Origin: Pollutimonas thiosulfatoxidans
Lineage (GTDB): Bacteria; Pseudomonadota; Gammaproteobacteria; Burkholderiales; Burkholderiaceae_B
Direction of reading: 5' to 3'
Assembly: GCF_004022565.1 (NCBI RefSeq)
Contig: NZ_CP022987.1
Coordinates: forward strand, 1,736,001-1,800,000
DNA length: 64,000 nt
In this document: one piece after another, positions 33,567 to 42,398 of the stretch
Layout of the letters: each line of letters starts with the position of its first letter
How positions within the stretch are numbered: position 1 is the stretch's first letter
Translations under genes and position numbers: made by a program
Notes under the pieces: model-generated
What the model saw: the letters and a program-made list of their open reading frames with translations, nothing else
Databases searched by the model: none
What the model was told of the DNA's origin: nothing

Positions 33567-34493
33567 TCAAGGGTAGCGTACAGGTTTGCCGGGAATATCC
33601 GGCATGGGAATGAATTCCGTCTCGTCAGGCACGTTGTCAAAGCGCTGCATGCGCCAGTCTTCCTTCGCCTGCTCTATGCGCTCTGCCGAGCTGGAGACAA
33701 AATTCCAGCTGAGGTATCGCGGTCCGTCCATGGGTTCGCCCCCCAACAATATGAACCGTGCCGGTTCCGGTCCGGAAGTGCTTATCGTAATGGCAACACC
33801 GGATTTGGTCACCAACAGCTGGCCCGCCTCATAAACACCGTCCTTACCCAAATCCAGCCTACCTTGCACCACATAGATCGCTTGCTCGGAATACTCGGCC
33901 GGGACGTGTATCTGCGCACCAGGCTCCAGCTTTACATCGACCTGGAATAAATCGGACAGGGTCGGCACAGGGGAACGGCGTCCGAAAAAACTGCCTGCAA
34001 TGATGCGAGCGGAGACACCGTGGTCCTCTTCCACCGGCAACTGCGCCTTCCCGGCATGCAGAAAGGTCGGCTCGATTTCTTCATGGGCCTGCGGCAAGGC
34101 TACCCAACATTGCATGCCAAACAAGGGATTATCTTGCTGGCGTGCCTCTTGCGCCGTCCGTTCAGAGTGCACAATGCCACGCCCTGCAGTCATCCAGTTG
34201 ACATCGCCCGCCCGGATAGGCTGCACCGTACCCAAACTGTCGCGATGCAGTATCTCGCCCTCGAACAAATAGGTAACGGTTGCCAGCCCAATATGGGGAT
34301 GCGGCCGAACGTCTATGCCCTGCCCGGCGGTAAACACGTGGGGACCCATCTGATCCAGAAATACGTAGGGCCCGACCATGCGACGCTGCCTGGACGGCAG
34401 CGCTCGCCTGACGTGGAAATTCTCGCTGAGCTCGTGACTGCGCGGCACGACAACTACTTCGAGGGCGCTGTCGTCAGCTAAAGGTTCGGGCAT
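33567..34493 (-). CDS. Pirin-family cupin protein
   Basis: 308-residue bicupin. The first cupin carries the metal site: RPHPHIGLATVTYLFEGEILHRDS (two His, then Glu/His further on), with GPYVFLDQMGPHVF just before it. The second cupin is at the C-terminus (EYSEQAIYVVQGRLDLG...FILLGGEPM). Bacterial pirins bind Fe or act as quercetinase-type oxygenases or redox-sensing proteins; which one applies here is not clear. GGAG lies before the ATG. It ends 7 bases before the hslR start. Confidence 0.9.
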   Translation of the reverse strand: MPEPLADDSALEVVVVPRSHELSENFHVRRALPSRQRRMVGPYVFLDQMGPHVFTAGQGIDVRPHPHIGLATVTYLFEGEILHRDSLGTVQPIRAGDVNWMTAGRGIVHSERTAQEARQQDNPLFGMQCWVALPQAHEEIEPTFLHAGKAQLPVEEDHGVSARIIAGSFFGRRSPVPTLSDLFQVDVKLEPGAQIHVPAEYSEQAIYVVQGRLDLGKDGVYEAGQLLVTKSGVAITISTSGPEPARFILLGGEPMDGPRYLSWNFVSSSAERIEQAKEDWRMQRFDNVPDETEFIPMPDIPGKPVRYP

Positions 34494-34530
34494 GGCGGTC
34501 TCCTGAAAGGGTACACGCCAAGCATAATGG

Positions 34531-34557
34531 AAAAAGCCCCGAAATCACTTCGGGGCT
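34531..34557 (-). terminator. Rho-independent terminator
   Basis: Nine-bp stem AGCCCCGAA / TTCGGGGCT with a 5-base loop. Read on the minus strand it is followed by a T-run (34535-34531). It lies 20 bases after the stop of the 63-residue gene and so supports that this small gene is transcribed as its own unit. Confidence 0.85.
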
Positions 34558-34577
34558 AGTCGTAAGGGCTTGAGTTT

Positions 34578-34769
34578 CTATCGGCCGGCCATGTCACCAC
34601 GACCGAAGCAGTCGAATGAAATCCGGCATAGAAGTCGGTGCAGTCGTTCTCGCAGTCTTAGTGGCTGCATCCCGGCCAACACCAGCACAACCAGCAAAAA
34701 CACTGCGCCACCGGTCAAGACCGCCAATGCCGTAATAAGTACGGACACCAACACCAACGCATCGTTCAT
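34578..34769 (-). CDS. 63-residue single-pass membrane protein
   Basis: Small protein with one long hydrophobic helix (LVSVLITALAVLTGGAVFLLV) and a basic C-terminal tail (RLRERLHRLLCR). AGGAG lies 7 bases before the ATG at 34769 and a terminator follows, so expression is credible. No family recognised. The helix-then-basic-tail layout resembles small membrane proteins that act on other membrane complexes. Confidence 0.65.
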   Translation of the reverse strand: MNDALVLVSVLITALAVLTGGAVFLLVVLVLAGMQPLRLRERLHRLLCRISFDCFGRGDMAGR

Positions 34770-34827
34770 ATCAGTCTCCTAGGGTTTTCCCTTAAGTTTA
34801 CGCTACCACCCGGGGCAAGTAAAGACA

Positions 34828-35367
34828 TCAGTCGGCCGTTCGGACTACCTGATCGACCGGAAAGTCCAAGGTTCTGGCGTGCGCCAGCAGTTGATCCACC
34901 ACCGCCTGGTCCGCCTGCTGCTCTCGCGACAACACCCACAAATACTTGCGGTCTGGCGTACCGACCAGCGAGTATTCATAATCGCCCGCAAGCTTGAGAA
35001 TCCAGTAGTCTCCCCAGACCATGGGTAGCCAAGACGTCCATTTAGGCGCGAAGCGCACTTCCAGCTTGGCGGGGTCGAGAGGATCGGCAGCCTTGGACAA
35101 GCGGCCCTCGCCCTCAGCCGTCTTGGTTTTGCCGTCTTCAGTGCGGCACTGATTCGTGACGCTGATGGTGTTGTCGGGGCGCAGCGAATAATAGGCTCGT
35201 ACATCCCCCGCACAGTCTTCCTGGAAGCGGTTGGGCAAACGAGCCTGCTCGTGCCAGGTGCCCACGTATTTATCCAGGTCAACATTGGCCTGAGTGGGCA
35301 GGTCGGGGCCTGAAGTGGCACAACCGGCCACGATGGCGAACAGCGGCAAGGCAAGTATTTTTCTCAT
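34828..35367 (-). CDS. blc: Bacterial lipocalin lipoprotein
   Basis: 179-residue outer-membrane lipoprotein. The signal ends in a lipobox (ALPLFAIVAGC), followed by the lipocalin signature LDKYVGTWHEQARLPNRFQ (G-x-W motif) and the YEYSLVGTPDRKYLWVLSRE barrel end. Blc-type lipocalins bind lysophospholipids and fatty acids and help under membrane stress. The ATG at 35367 is preceded by GAGGGG; the in-frame ATG 12 bases upstream is less likely. Proximity to the DUF106-residue gene has no known meaning. Confidence 0.92.
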   Translation of the reverse strand: MRKILALPLFAIVAGCATSGPDLPTQANVDLDKYVGTWHEQARLPNRFQEDCAGDVRAYYSLRPDNTISVTNQCRTEDGKTKTAEGEGRLSKAADPLDPAKLEVRFAPKWTSWLPMVWGDYWILKLAGDYEYSLVGTPDRKYLWVLSREQQADQAVVDQLLAHARTLDFPVDQVVRTAD

Positions 35368-35489
35368 GGTTCCCCTCAAAGGATGACGGGCCTTTTACCG
35401 ATGCCCGTTCATACCTTTGAGTGGACGTCATTTGCGCCCAACTTGCTGTGAGTACTTGTCTATAAATGTAAGGCCAAGCTTAGGCAGCC

Positions 35490-35810
35490 TTAATCGGTCA
35501 GTAAGACGCCCGACCCCAGCGCGCTTAGCCGTAGCGTGTTCCGTAGATTCTCGCTCATGAGCTTGCTGACAAGGGCGCTGATCTCTGGGCTCTTGGGATT
35601 TGCCAGGCAGGTAAGCAGTCGCTCGATGTCGCCGTCGGTGAGCATCACTTGATGCTCGACCGAACTGCCCTGGCCGTCCGCGGCCCAGCCAGTCACCCGG
35701 GCGGTGAGCTTGCCGCGCTCGTCCACTTGCAGCTCGGCAACGCCGGGGAGTTTTGCGCGCAAGACTCCCATATTGCCTTCTGCCGACTTTTCCGTTTTTT
35801 CGATTCTCAT
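35490..35810 (-). CDS. Hypothetical 106-residue protein
   Basis: Soluble protein with no signal and no recognised domain. It opens with a charged segment (MRIEKTEKSAEG) and is mainly beta strands in the first two-thirds (LQVDERGKLTARVTGWAAD), followed by two helices ending SALGSGVLLTD. GGAGCCAGC precedes the ATG at 35810. The coding character (third-base GC) fits the genome, so the gene is probably real; no function is proposed. Confidence 0.6.
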   Translation of the reverse strand: MRIEKTEKSAEGNMGVLRAKLPGVAELQVDERGKLTARVTGWAADGQGSSVEHQVMLTDGDIERLLTCLANPKSPEISALVSKLMSENLRNTLRLSALGSGVLLTD

Positions 35811-36028
35811 GCTGGCTCCTCAACACCAAGACGGCGTCAAAGCATCATAGTTGGCATCGGTGAAAACGCAAAGCATCTCGTCTGAGGATGATGCGCATCA
35901 TGCAATGCACATCCAAGCAGCTACATAGGCTAGATCATCTGGTGGATGAAGCGCTTCTGGCTTTAGCGCCGTTTCCGGCAGTAGAATCGTGACGAGCCAG
36001 ATGCGGTATCCACAAACCGGGAGAGGCA

Positions 36029-38011
36029 ATGGGTACGATGCTAAGCAAGCAGTTGCAGGTATGGGGAGCCCTTGCCTTCCTCCTGGTAGCGACGATACTG
36101 CTGGCGGGCTCTTCCAGCGCCAGAGAACTCGGCGTGCTGGTGCCTGTAGAAGACGAGGCATCTGCGCGGCAGTTCATCGCCTCGCTTAGCAAATCACCGC
36201 AAGTGCAAGAGGCCGGGCTTGAATTCAAAATTGTCGTCAGTAATACTGAATATCCGTCGAGCCAGATTGGGTCCTTAGTTCTTGCAGGCAAGTTCCCTCT
36301 CGCACTGCTTCGCAGCTCTCAAATCCCCGGCTACCAAGAAGATGATGATTCTCTGGTGGCCACATCTCTACTCTCAAGCCCCCTGATACTTCCCGATTCG
36401 AGCGCGCAATTCGTCGTCGAAGATTCGATACTGGGCGTGGTAGTGGAGCAAGAACTCGGCAGCAAGGGATTCGCCGTACTCAGTTTCTGGAACACAGCGG
36501 CGTCCTCTATTGTCACGAAAACGTCGGTGAATACCGCCGGGGACCTCATGGGCCTGAAAATCTCCGTACCGAAGATGCAGTCTCAAGACATTCTCATCGA
36601 GATGGGCGCCACACCCGTATCGATGTCGGCCGACGACGCCGTATTGGCCCTGGACAAAGGCTTGGTTGATGCGTCAGAGACATCGGTCGAATCTGATGGC
36701 AAGAATGCATCCCTCCAGACAGCCGAAGGGGGCAGCCTCCTGGCACAATTCCGGCACGAGCAAGGCTTTCTGGTGGCCAATGAAGAAGCTTGGTTGGGAC
36801 TGCGTCAACGCGAACGCGCAGCCATTCAAGAAGCGGCGGAGGAAGCCGTGCGCCAGGCTCGTCTAGCGGTCTTGCGTGCCGAAGCCGATTTACCCATGCT
36901 GGCGAAAGCGAACCGCCTGTCCTATCTAAGTTTTACTACGTTGGATACGGAGCAGACAGCAGCCCGGGCGTCGTGGCTACGGGATGCCGGCAGCGAGGGC
37001 AAGGCCGTTCTGGAATTGCTAGACGAGGTGCAGCGAACGCAGCCCACCCCGCCGGTGCCTCTGGCGCCGGTCCTTCGCAGCGCGGCGCCCGCGCGCATTT
37101 TCTTTGCCACTAATCGCAACGATGAAGGCGACCCTAACCTGTCTTATCGTTTTGGAGTTCAGCGCACCAGTGCACTGCTCAATTGCGGTGAGATTGAATA
37201 CACGCCCGAACCTCATCGAGCCTTCGGTCGCTCTCACACGGGCGGCATCGCGCTTGCCGGATCACAGCTTATAACGGGTGCGAAATCGTGTGCTTCCCTG
37301 GTGAGCGAAGCCGCTCGCGCAAACGATGCCGTCATTGTTTTTATCCATGGGTACAACAACTCCTTTGACTTCGCAGTTCGCCGAGCGATTGCGTTCGCAC
37401 AGGATTTTGAGGTTAAGGCCCCCGTGCTTGTCCTCGCCTGGCCTTCGCAGGACACCGGTAGCGGCTATGTTTATGATATGGGGAGCGTGGATTACACCAG
37501 GGCATTTGTTAAGGAATTGATCCCTGCCCTGCTCGATGAAAGGCTGGGCACGACCTCGATATTGGCACATAGCATGGGCAGTCGCATTGCGGTCCAGGCG
37601 CTGGAGTTCGCGGCAGATATCGGCAAGCCGATCCAGAATGTTGTGTTTGTTGCCCCCGACGTGCCGCGTACCAACTTCATCCAAAGCATAACGCTCCATG
37701 GGAAATTCACGCAGTTAGTCACCCTCTATGCGAATGAGCATGACTTTGCACTGAAGTTGTCCAAGATAGTGAATCGACAAGCGCCCGCGGGCCTGGGTGG
37801 CGCAAACCGCTTGATCACACAAGGGGTCGAAACTATAGATGTGTCGGCCGTTGATCGACAAATCTTGCAGGCCAATCACTCCCACGGCTTTGACGTACCA
37901 AAGGTAGCGAGTGATGTATCGCTGGTTCTGCGACAACGCAGCAAAGCCTCAACGCGCAACCTCCCAAGCGCAGTGCACAACGGTTTTACTTACTGGACCA
38001 TCACGCCCTGA
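36029..38011 (+). CDS. TRAP-receptor-like domain fused to an alpha/beta hydrolase
   Basis: 660-residue exported protein with a signal peptide (VWGALAFLLVATILLAGSSSA). Residues about 30-320 resemble a DctP-type TRAP solute receptor: a QIGSLVLAGKFPLALL stretch, KISVPKMQSQDILIEMGATPVSM near residue 180, and an EAAEEAVRQARL helix. A proline-rich linker at about 336-350 leads to an alpha/beta hydrolase of the DUF900 kind: FFATNRN, VIVFIHGYNNSFDFAVRRA near residue 438, nucleophile Ser515 in AHSMGSR, and a late His in NHSHGF. No TRAP permease is adjacent. The substrate is unknown and the fusion is unusual. GAGAGG precedes the ATG. Confidence 0.8.
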   Translation: MGTMLSKQLQVWGALAFLLVATILLAGSSSARELGVLVPVEDEASARQFIASLSKSPQVQEAGLEFKIVVSNTEYPSSQIGSLVLAGKFPLALLRSSQIPGYQEDDDSLVATSLLSSPLILPDSSAQFVVEDSILGVVVEQELGSKGFAVLSFWNTAASSIVTKTSVNTAGDLMGLKISVPKMQSQDILIEMGATPVSMSADDAVLALDKGLVDASETSVESDGKNASLQTAEGGSLLAQFRHEQGFLVANEEAWLGLRQRERAAIQEAAEEAVRQARLAVLRAEADLPMLAKANRLSYLSFTTLDTEQTAARASWLRDAGSEGKAVLELLDEVQRTQPTPPVPLAPVLRSAAPARIFFATNRNDEGDPNLSYRFGVQRTSALLNCGEIEYTPEPHRAFGRSHTGGIALAGSQLITGAKSCASLVSEAARANDAVIVFIHGYNNSFDFAVRRAIAFAQDFEVKAPVLVLAWPSQDTGSGYVYDMGSVDYTRAFVKELIPALLDERLGTTSILAHSMGSRIAVQALEFAADIGKPIQNVVFVAPDVPRTNFIQSITLHGKFTQLVTLYANEHDFALKLSKIVNRQAPAGLGGANRLITQGVETIDVSAVDRQILQANHSHGFDVPKVASDVSLVLRQRSKASTRNLPSAVHNGFTYWTITP

Positions 38012-38157
38012 CCGCTACTTAACGACGCTACGTCAGGCGGTTTCTCCCATAGACAATAACCGACGGGCCTGTTCAGAATCGTCCCGGCCTCGCCCGTGGG
38101 AACGGTAAGCTGGTAAAGTGCTGATCAAAATCGCGCTCACGTCCAGGAACCACTGCC

Positions 38158-38610
38158 ATGAATGAACCCGCTCATGCCCCATGCATTTTTTGCGCCATTG
38201 CAAGCAAGAAAATTCCAGCACACATCATTCACGAAGATGATGATTTCGTGGCCTTCCTCGATATCCATCCTATACGGCCCGGGCACGTATTGATCGTGTC
38301 GCGGGACCACCATGCTTATTTCGACGACCTGCCGCCCGAGTTGGCGGCGCGTCTGATGCAAATGGCTCAGCGGTTTTCCAAGACCATGAAGCAGCTACAT
38401 GGCGTTGAGCGCGTGGGCCTGGCATTTACAGGGACAGACGTTGCGCACGTCCATGCGCACTTGATTCCCTTGCACAGCAACACGGACCTGACCTCAACCG
38501 CGTATATCGAGCAGAAAGACCTTAGCTTCGCCCTCGCGCCTCGCGCTTCCGATGAGGAACTGGCGGAGCAATCGAAATTGCTGCAACAGGCACTCTTAAC
38601 GCGGCCTTAG
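38158..38610 (+). CDS. HIT-family nucleotide-binding protein
   Basis: 150-residue HIT hydrolase. It has the CIFCAIASKKIPAHIIHEDD opening (cysteines typical of the zinc-binding subtype), RPGHVLIVSRDHH and the histidine triad VAHVHAHLIPLH. HIT proteins cleave nucleoside phosphoramidates or dinucleoside polyphosphates; specificity is unknown here. AGGAACC precedes the ATG. Its stop overlaps the zinc metallopeptidase stop by four bases. Confidence 0.93.
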   Translation: MNEPAHAPCIFCAIASKKIPAHIIHEDDDFVAFLDIHPIRPGHVLIVSRDHHAYFDDLPPELAARLMQMAQRFSKTMKQLHGVERVGLAFTGTDVAHVHAHLIPLHSNTDLTSTAYIEQKDLSFALAPRASDEELAEQSKLLQQALLTRP

Positions 38611-39455
38611 AGCGAAGATGCGCTGAAGGTATCGCAGCGGGCGGCGTCTCCGCTTTCAAACCCGCGACTGAACCAGCGTACCCGCTGAGCAGACGTACCG
38701 TGGGTAAAAGAGTCGGGAACGACATGGCCCTGAGTGCGTTTCTGTAGCGTATCGTCGCCTATGGCGCTGGCCGCATTCAGACCTTCTTCGATATCACCGG
38801 GTTCAAGCGTGCCCCGCTGAGAGTTGGAATGGTTCGCCCAGACGCCGGCCAGGCAGTCCGCCTGCAGTTCCACAAGAACCGATAATTGATTGCCGGCCGC
38901 CGCGCCGGCGCCCTGACGCGCTTGGTCGACTTGATCCATCACGCCGAGTTGATGCTGCACATGATGGGCCACCTCGTGCGCGACCACATAGGCCTGAGCG
39001 AAATCACCCGGCGAATTCAGCTGCTGCGCCATCTGCTGAAAAAACTGCAGGTCCAGATAGACCTTGCTGTCGCCCGGACAATAGAATGGGCCCATGGCAG
39101 ATTGCCCGGTACCGCAGGCGGTTGGCGTGGCCCCGTTGAACAGGACCAGCTTGGGCTCCTGGTAGGCGCCCCAACCTTGTTGCTGAAAAACACTGCCCCA
39201 GACATCTTCGGTATCGGCCAGCACCTTGGATACAAACCGAGTTTGCGGCGTGTCGGCTGGCGGATTGGCGGAGGTCTCGGTCTGAACCGGACCGACGGCG
39301 TTCTGTAATACTACATTGGGATCGACGCCAAAATATAGGGCAACGAGCGCAAGCACAATGGTTCCCAGCCCGATCTTGCCACGCCCCCCTATCCGCATGC
39401 GCTGGCCCCGACGATCTTCTATATTTCGGCTTTCGCGCGAATTGCCTAGTCGCAT
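38607..39455 (-). CDS. Neutral zinc metallopeptidase, KPN_02809/YpfJ family
   Basis: 282-residue membrane-anchored protein. A short basic N-terminus and one membrane helix (IGLGTIVLALVALYFGV) precede a metallopeptidase domain with the HExxH motif in VVAHEVAHHVQHQLG and a third-ligand candidate glutamate in VELQADCLAGVW. The FFQQMAQQLNSPGDFAQAY stretch is typical. AAGGAG lies 5 bases before the ATG at 39455. Substrates of the family are unknown. It ends at the HIT gene. Confidence 0.9.
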   Translation of the reverse strand: MRLGNSRESRNIEDRRGQRMRIGGRGKIGLGTIVLALVALYFGVDPNVVLQNAVGPVQTETSANPPADTPQTRFVSKVLADTEDVWGSVFQQQGWGAYQEPKLVLFNGATPTACGTGQSAMGPFYCPGDSKVYLDLQFFQQMAQQLNSPGDFAQAYVVAHEVAHHVQHQLGVMDQVDQARQGAGAAAGNQLSVLVELQADCLAGVWANHSNSQRGTLEPGDIEEGLNAASAIGDDTLQKRTQGHVVPDSFTHGTSAQRVRWFSRGFESGDAARCDTFSASSL

Positions 39456-39698
39456 GACGATCTCCTTGCTCTGTGGACGCAGCACGAGCATCTACTTGCG
39501 TTCCGGAAATCCAGTATATCTTGGGTGGCCACCCTTCAGTTCGCGGTTACGTAACACTCTTCGATCTTGACAACGCGGGTGCCGGTGCCTGACCGGTTGA
39601 TGTACTTCAGTGTCTCGCTTAGACAGCCGAGGCAACGCGGGCACCGGGCTTGCTGAAAGACTGGGGATTTCCCTTAGCAATACTTTCAGGAGCACTCT

Positions 39699-39920
39699 AT
39701 GAAATTAAGAACCTTGCTGTTGGTTTCCGCTATATCCGCACTTGGAACGGTGGCTGCATGTTCGTCCGCGTACGAGGTTAAAACACGTGATGGCGGGTCG
39801 ACCGTAACCAGCGAAAAACCAGAAGTGGATAACGACGACGGCTTCGTGGAGTACGAAAAAGACGGCAGTACCGTGCAAATGAATAAGTCTGAAGTTCGAG
39901 AAATCAGGAAGGTAGACTGA
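39699..39920 (+). CDS. YgdI/YgdR-family small lipoprotein
   Basis: 73-residue lipoprotein with a signal ending in a lipobox (ISALGTVAAC, Cys21). The mature part has the DUF903-type sequence YEVKTRDGGSTVTSEKPEVDNDDGFVEYEKDGSTVQMNKSEVREI in compact form: two beta strands around a turn, then a short helix. A ribosome-binding site AGGAG precedes the ATG. Function of these abundant small lipoproteins is not established. A strong hairpin follows at 39986-40020. Confidence 0.85.
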   Translation: MKLRTLLLVSAISALGTVAACSSAYEVKTRDGGSTVTSEKPEVDNDDGFVEYEKDGSTVQMNKSEVREIRKVD

Positions 39921-39985
39921 AGACGGTCAAGGTAGTTCCTTGGCTATGTTAAGAATGGACGTTTGCCAGGGCTAAACTATGAGAC

Positions 39986-40020
39986 ACCGGCACAACGGTT
40001 AACCGGACCGTTGCGCCGGT
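39986..40020. repeat. Imperfect inverted repeat (hairpin) after the lipoprotein gene
   Basis: Two 14-base arms, ACCGGCACAACGGT and ACCGTTGCGCCGGT, pair over a 7-base loop with one mismatch. It lies 65 bases after the lipoprotein stop and 67 before the next ATG. No T-run follows, so it may be a processing or rho-assisted site rather than a classic terminator. Confidence 0.7.
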
Positions 40021-40087
40021 TGCATCCCCGGCCTGGAACTATCGCAGAGCGAAGACTGCGTCCCAATCAAGAATAACAAGGGAATTT

Positions 40088-40849
40088 ATGCCCCATGAAC
40101 AAGTTGCTATCCAAACTCGTGATGGAGAATGCCACGCCCACGTCATGTCTCCTGCTGACCAGGGACCTTGGCCAGCGGTGATTTTCTACGCGGACGCTGG
40201 CGGAATCCGGCCGGCGGTAGTCGACATGGCGCAGCGCCTCGCAGACGCAGGTTACTTAGTGTTGTTGCCGGACCTTTTCTATCGCTATGGCCCCTATGGG
40301 CCCTTGGTACCAACCGAGGTTTTCAAAGGTGATGTAGGTGCGATACTAGGCCCGCTGATGGCTACGACCAACAACATAAAGGCAGCAGAGGACACCGAGG
40401 CGTTCCTGGCCTATCTCAACACACGCACGGATGTCGCTGGCGATAAGGCTGGCGCTGTCGGTTTTTGCATGGGTGGGGGTATGGCGATCACCTCGGCAGC
40501 CACCCATTCGGATCATTTCGCTGCGGTGGCCAGCTTCCACGGTGGAAACCTCGCTAACGACGCACCCAGCAGCCCGCATCGTTTCGCGCCAAAGTTGAAA
40601 GCCGAGCTCTATGTGGCGGGCGCTGACAACGATGCAAGCTACCCACCGGCAATGGCCGAGCGGCTTGAGGCGGCGTTAACAGAAGCGGGCGTGCGGCACT
40701 TCGCCGAAATCTATCCCGGCGCTGCGCACGGCTGGATGATGCCGGATTTTCCTGTCTATGATCGGGTGTCGGCCGAGCGCGGCTGGCAGGCTATGCTTGC
40801 ACTGTTCCATCGTAATTTACGGAATGATAAGATCTTGAAATGCTCGTAA
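40088..40849 (+). CDS. Dienelactone-hydrolase-family protein
   Basis: 253-residue cytoplasmic alpha/beta hydrolase. The nucleophile motif is GFCMGGGMA (Cys in place of Ser, as in dienelactone hydrolases). The upstream AGYLVLLPDLFYR stretch, an Asp in AGADNDASYPP and a His in GAAHGWMMPDFPVYD complete the triad. It may open lactone rings of aromatic breakdown, but no pathway partner is nearby. The stop region overlaps the DUF924 gene on the other strand by 33 bases, so the last residues (NDKILKCS) may be an extension of the usual end. Confidence 0.87.
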   Translation: MPHEQVAIQTRDGECHAHVMSPADQGPWPAVIFYADAGGIRPAVVDMAQRLADAGYLVLLPDLFYRYGPYGPLVPTEVFKGDVGAILGPLMATTNNIKAAEDTEAFLAYLNTRTDVAGDKAGAVGFCMGGGMAITSAATHSDHFAAVASFHGGNLANDAPSSPHRFAPKLKAELYVAGADNDASYPPAMAERLEAALTEAGVRHFAEIYPGAAHGWMMPDFPVYDRVSAERGWQAMLALFHRNLRNDKILKCS

Positions 40850-41479
40850 GTGTGGAAATTGCTTCTTAGCTAGGTAGGCTTCCTCATCGAGCCTTGACGG
40901 GCGCCCCAGCACCTCATTGCGATGAGGGTGCCTTCCAAAAGCAGCAATAACCTGCCGTACATCTTGAGCCTGCTTCACCAAAGACCGATATACCGGCGAT
41001 AGATGCACTGGCGCTTGTGCGGCTATTTCTTCACGAAGGCCGATAAGAAGATCAACGCGCTCAAGGTGATCCTCTCCTTCGCAGTGTCCAAGTGGAAGGC
41101 CAAAAACCACCTTGTGCCACGGGGTGGGCAGTTGAGCGTAGTGCCCATTGGTTAGCCCTTCCATGGTGAACGCCAGTGCGGCGGTGTCCTGAGCAAAGGA
41201 TCTCGCACTGTTTCGCCAAACCGATCTGGAAAACTGATCAAGAACAATGATAAGGGCCAGCCTGCTATTGGGATCGGACGCCCACCCATCAAGGTGGCCT
41301 GCCGCCGCTTCCGCTGTTGGCCCTGTAAAGCGGCGCGTAATTTCGCTGTCTGCTCCACCACGCATCCGCCAGAGCCAATGGTCTTTATGGGTTGCAAGAT
41401 CAGCCTGAAGCGAACGTCCTTCCGGGAACCAGAAATCGAGCACTTCTTGCCAAACTTGGCGCATATTATTGTCATTCAT
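40817..41479 (-). CDS. DUF924 family protein
   Basis: 220-residue soluble alpha-helical protein of DUF924. Landmarks are the VLDFWFPEG opening near residue 14, LALIIVLDQFSRSVWRNSARSFAQDTAAL, PWHKVVFGLPLGHCEGEDHLERVDLL, and the tail GRHPHRNEVLGRPSRLDEEAYL, which is the TPR-like family signature. No catalytic role is known. Base composition here and in the next genes is a little less GC-rich than the core genes, consistent with accessory DNA. Confidence 0.9.
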   Translation of the reverse strand: MNDNNMRQVWQEVLDFWFPEGRSLQADLATHKDHWLWRMRGGADSEITRRFTGPTAEAAAGHLDGWASDPNSRLALIIVLDQFSRSVWRNSARSFAQDTAALAFTMEGLTNGHYAQLPTPWHKVVFGLPLGHCEGEDHLERVDLLIGLREEIAAQAPVHLSPVYRSLVKQAQDVRQVIAAFGRHPHRNEVLGRPSRLDEEAYLAKKQFPHLRAFQDLIIP

Positions 41480-41642
41480 TCGTGGTCAGCTAGGAGTCCG
41501 CATGCTCGGTATGGTACAGAAAGGTCTTCTGCGGAACCAATCTGAGAAACTTGTCACCCGTCAATGGTCGCGAGCGTCCTCGCACCTTACGATAGAACCG
41601 TCAACTGAACGTCATGGACTGAAATTTTTCAGGATAGCAACT

Positions 41643-42104
41643 ATGAAACGACTTGAACTACTTATTCCGCCACCCCTTATCATGCTGCTTGTCGGACTGA
41701 TGATGGGGACGTCGGCAAGACTGTTTCCGGCATTGAACCTGGCCTCTCCCAATAACCATATGGTGGCCGTTGCTGTTGCTTTGCTGGGGGTCGCCATGAG
41801 TCTGGTTAGTATCGTTGCTTTCAAGCGCGCTCGCACTACGACGGATCCCAGGCGTCCGGCATTGGCCTCGAACTTGATCAACTCAGGGATCTATCGCTAC
41901 AGCCGAAACCCCATGTATCTTGGTGTGTTGCTTGTTCTTGCCGGATGGGCCGTTTATCTGGGGAACGTGCTGTCGATACTGGGTTTACTTGTTTTTATCG
42001 CCTACATCACGCGTTTCCAGATCATTCCCGAGGAACGCCTGTTAAGCCAAAGGTTTGGTGTGGCGTTCGAGAACTACATGAAAGAAGTGCGCCGGTGGCT
42101 GTAG
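41643..42104 (+). CDS. Isoprenylcysteine/phospholipid methyltransferase-like membrane protein
   Basis: 153-residue inner-membrane protein with about four helices. The family motif is GIYRYSRNPMYLGVLLVLAGWAVYL, followed by IIPEERLLSQRFGVAFENYMKEVRRWL at the C-terminus. This is the ICMT/PEMT-like group that uses SAM in the membrane. The bacterial substrate is unknown. The ATG at 41643 is chosen over an open frame starting 174 bases earlier because the conserved sequence begins here. Confidence 0.88.
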   Translation: MKRLELLIPPPLIMLLVGLMMGTSARLFPALNLASPNNHMVAVAVALLGVAMSLVSIVAFKRARTTTDPRRPALASNLINSGIYRYSRNPMYLGVLLVLAGWAVYLGNVLSILGLLVFIAYITRFQIIPEERLLSQRFGVAFENYMKEVRRWL

Positions 42105-42398
42105 GAGGCTTCATGCAAGACGCAAAAAAACCGCTCTGTCCAAGAATCGCTGAACATTTCTGGCTAGTCCTGATATTCCGTAATCGTGTTCCGTAATAGC
42201 CGAGGGTTCGGGCGCTAGCTGAGTCAGTTTGACGGTCTCAGGCTTTATCTCGTGCTGGCCGAGAAGGATCGGATGGCGCTGGAACGCTCGCCCGCGTCGC
42301 GGCCGGGGCGGCGGGGGAGTCAGCGGTTGGTGATTGTTGGGTGAGAGGCTGGAATTGAGGCGGCCGACTACGCGGCACTCTTCGGCTTTGCAATGCGT
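42105..42398. other. Intergenic stretch left of the IS remnant
   Basis: No gene can be supported in these roughly 290 bases. The only notable item is a tandem TTCCGTAAT at 42176-42184 and 42189-42197 (13-base period). The right half is GC-rich and Pro/Ala-coding by chance on the minus strand. It forms the left side of a disturbed region that ends with a transposase fragment. Confidence 0.5.

Noticed and set aside
39570..39645. Two similar CAACGCGGG(C/T)(A/G)CCGG segments
   Set aside because: Only two imperfect copies in GC-rich non-coding sequence; no array or element structure, so a repeat family is not claimed.
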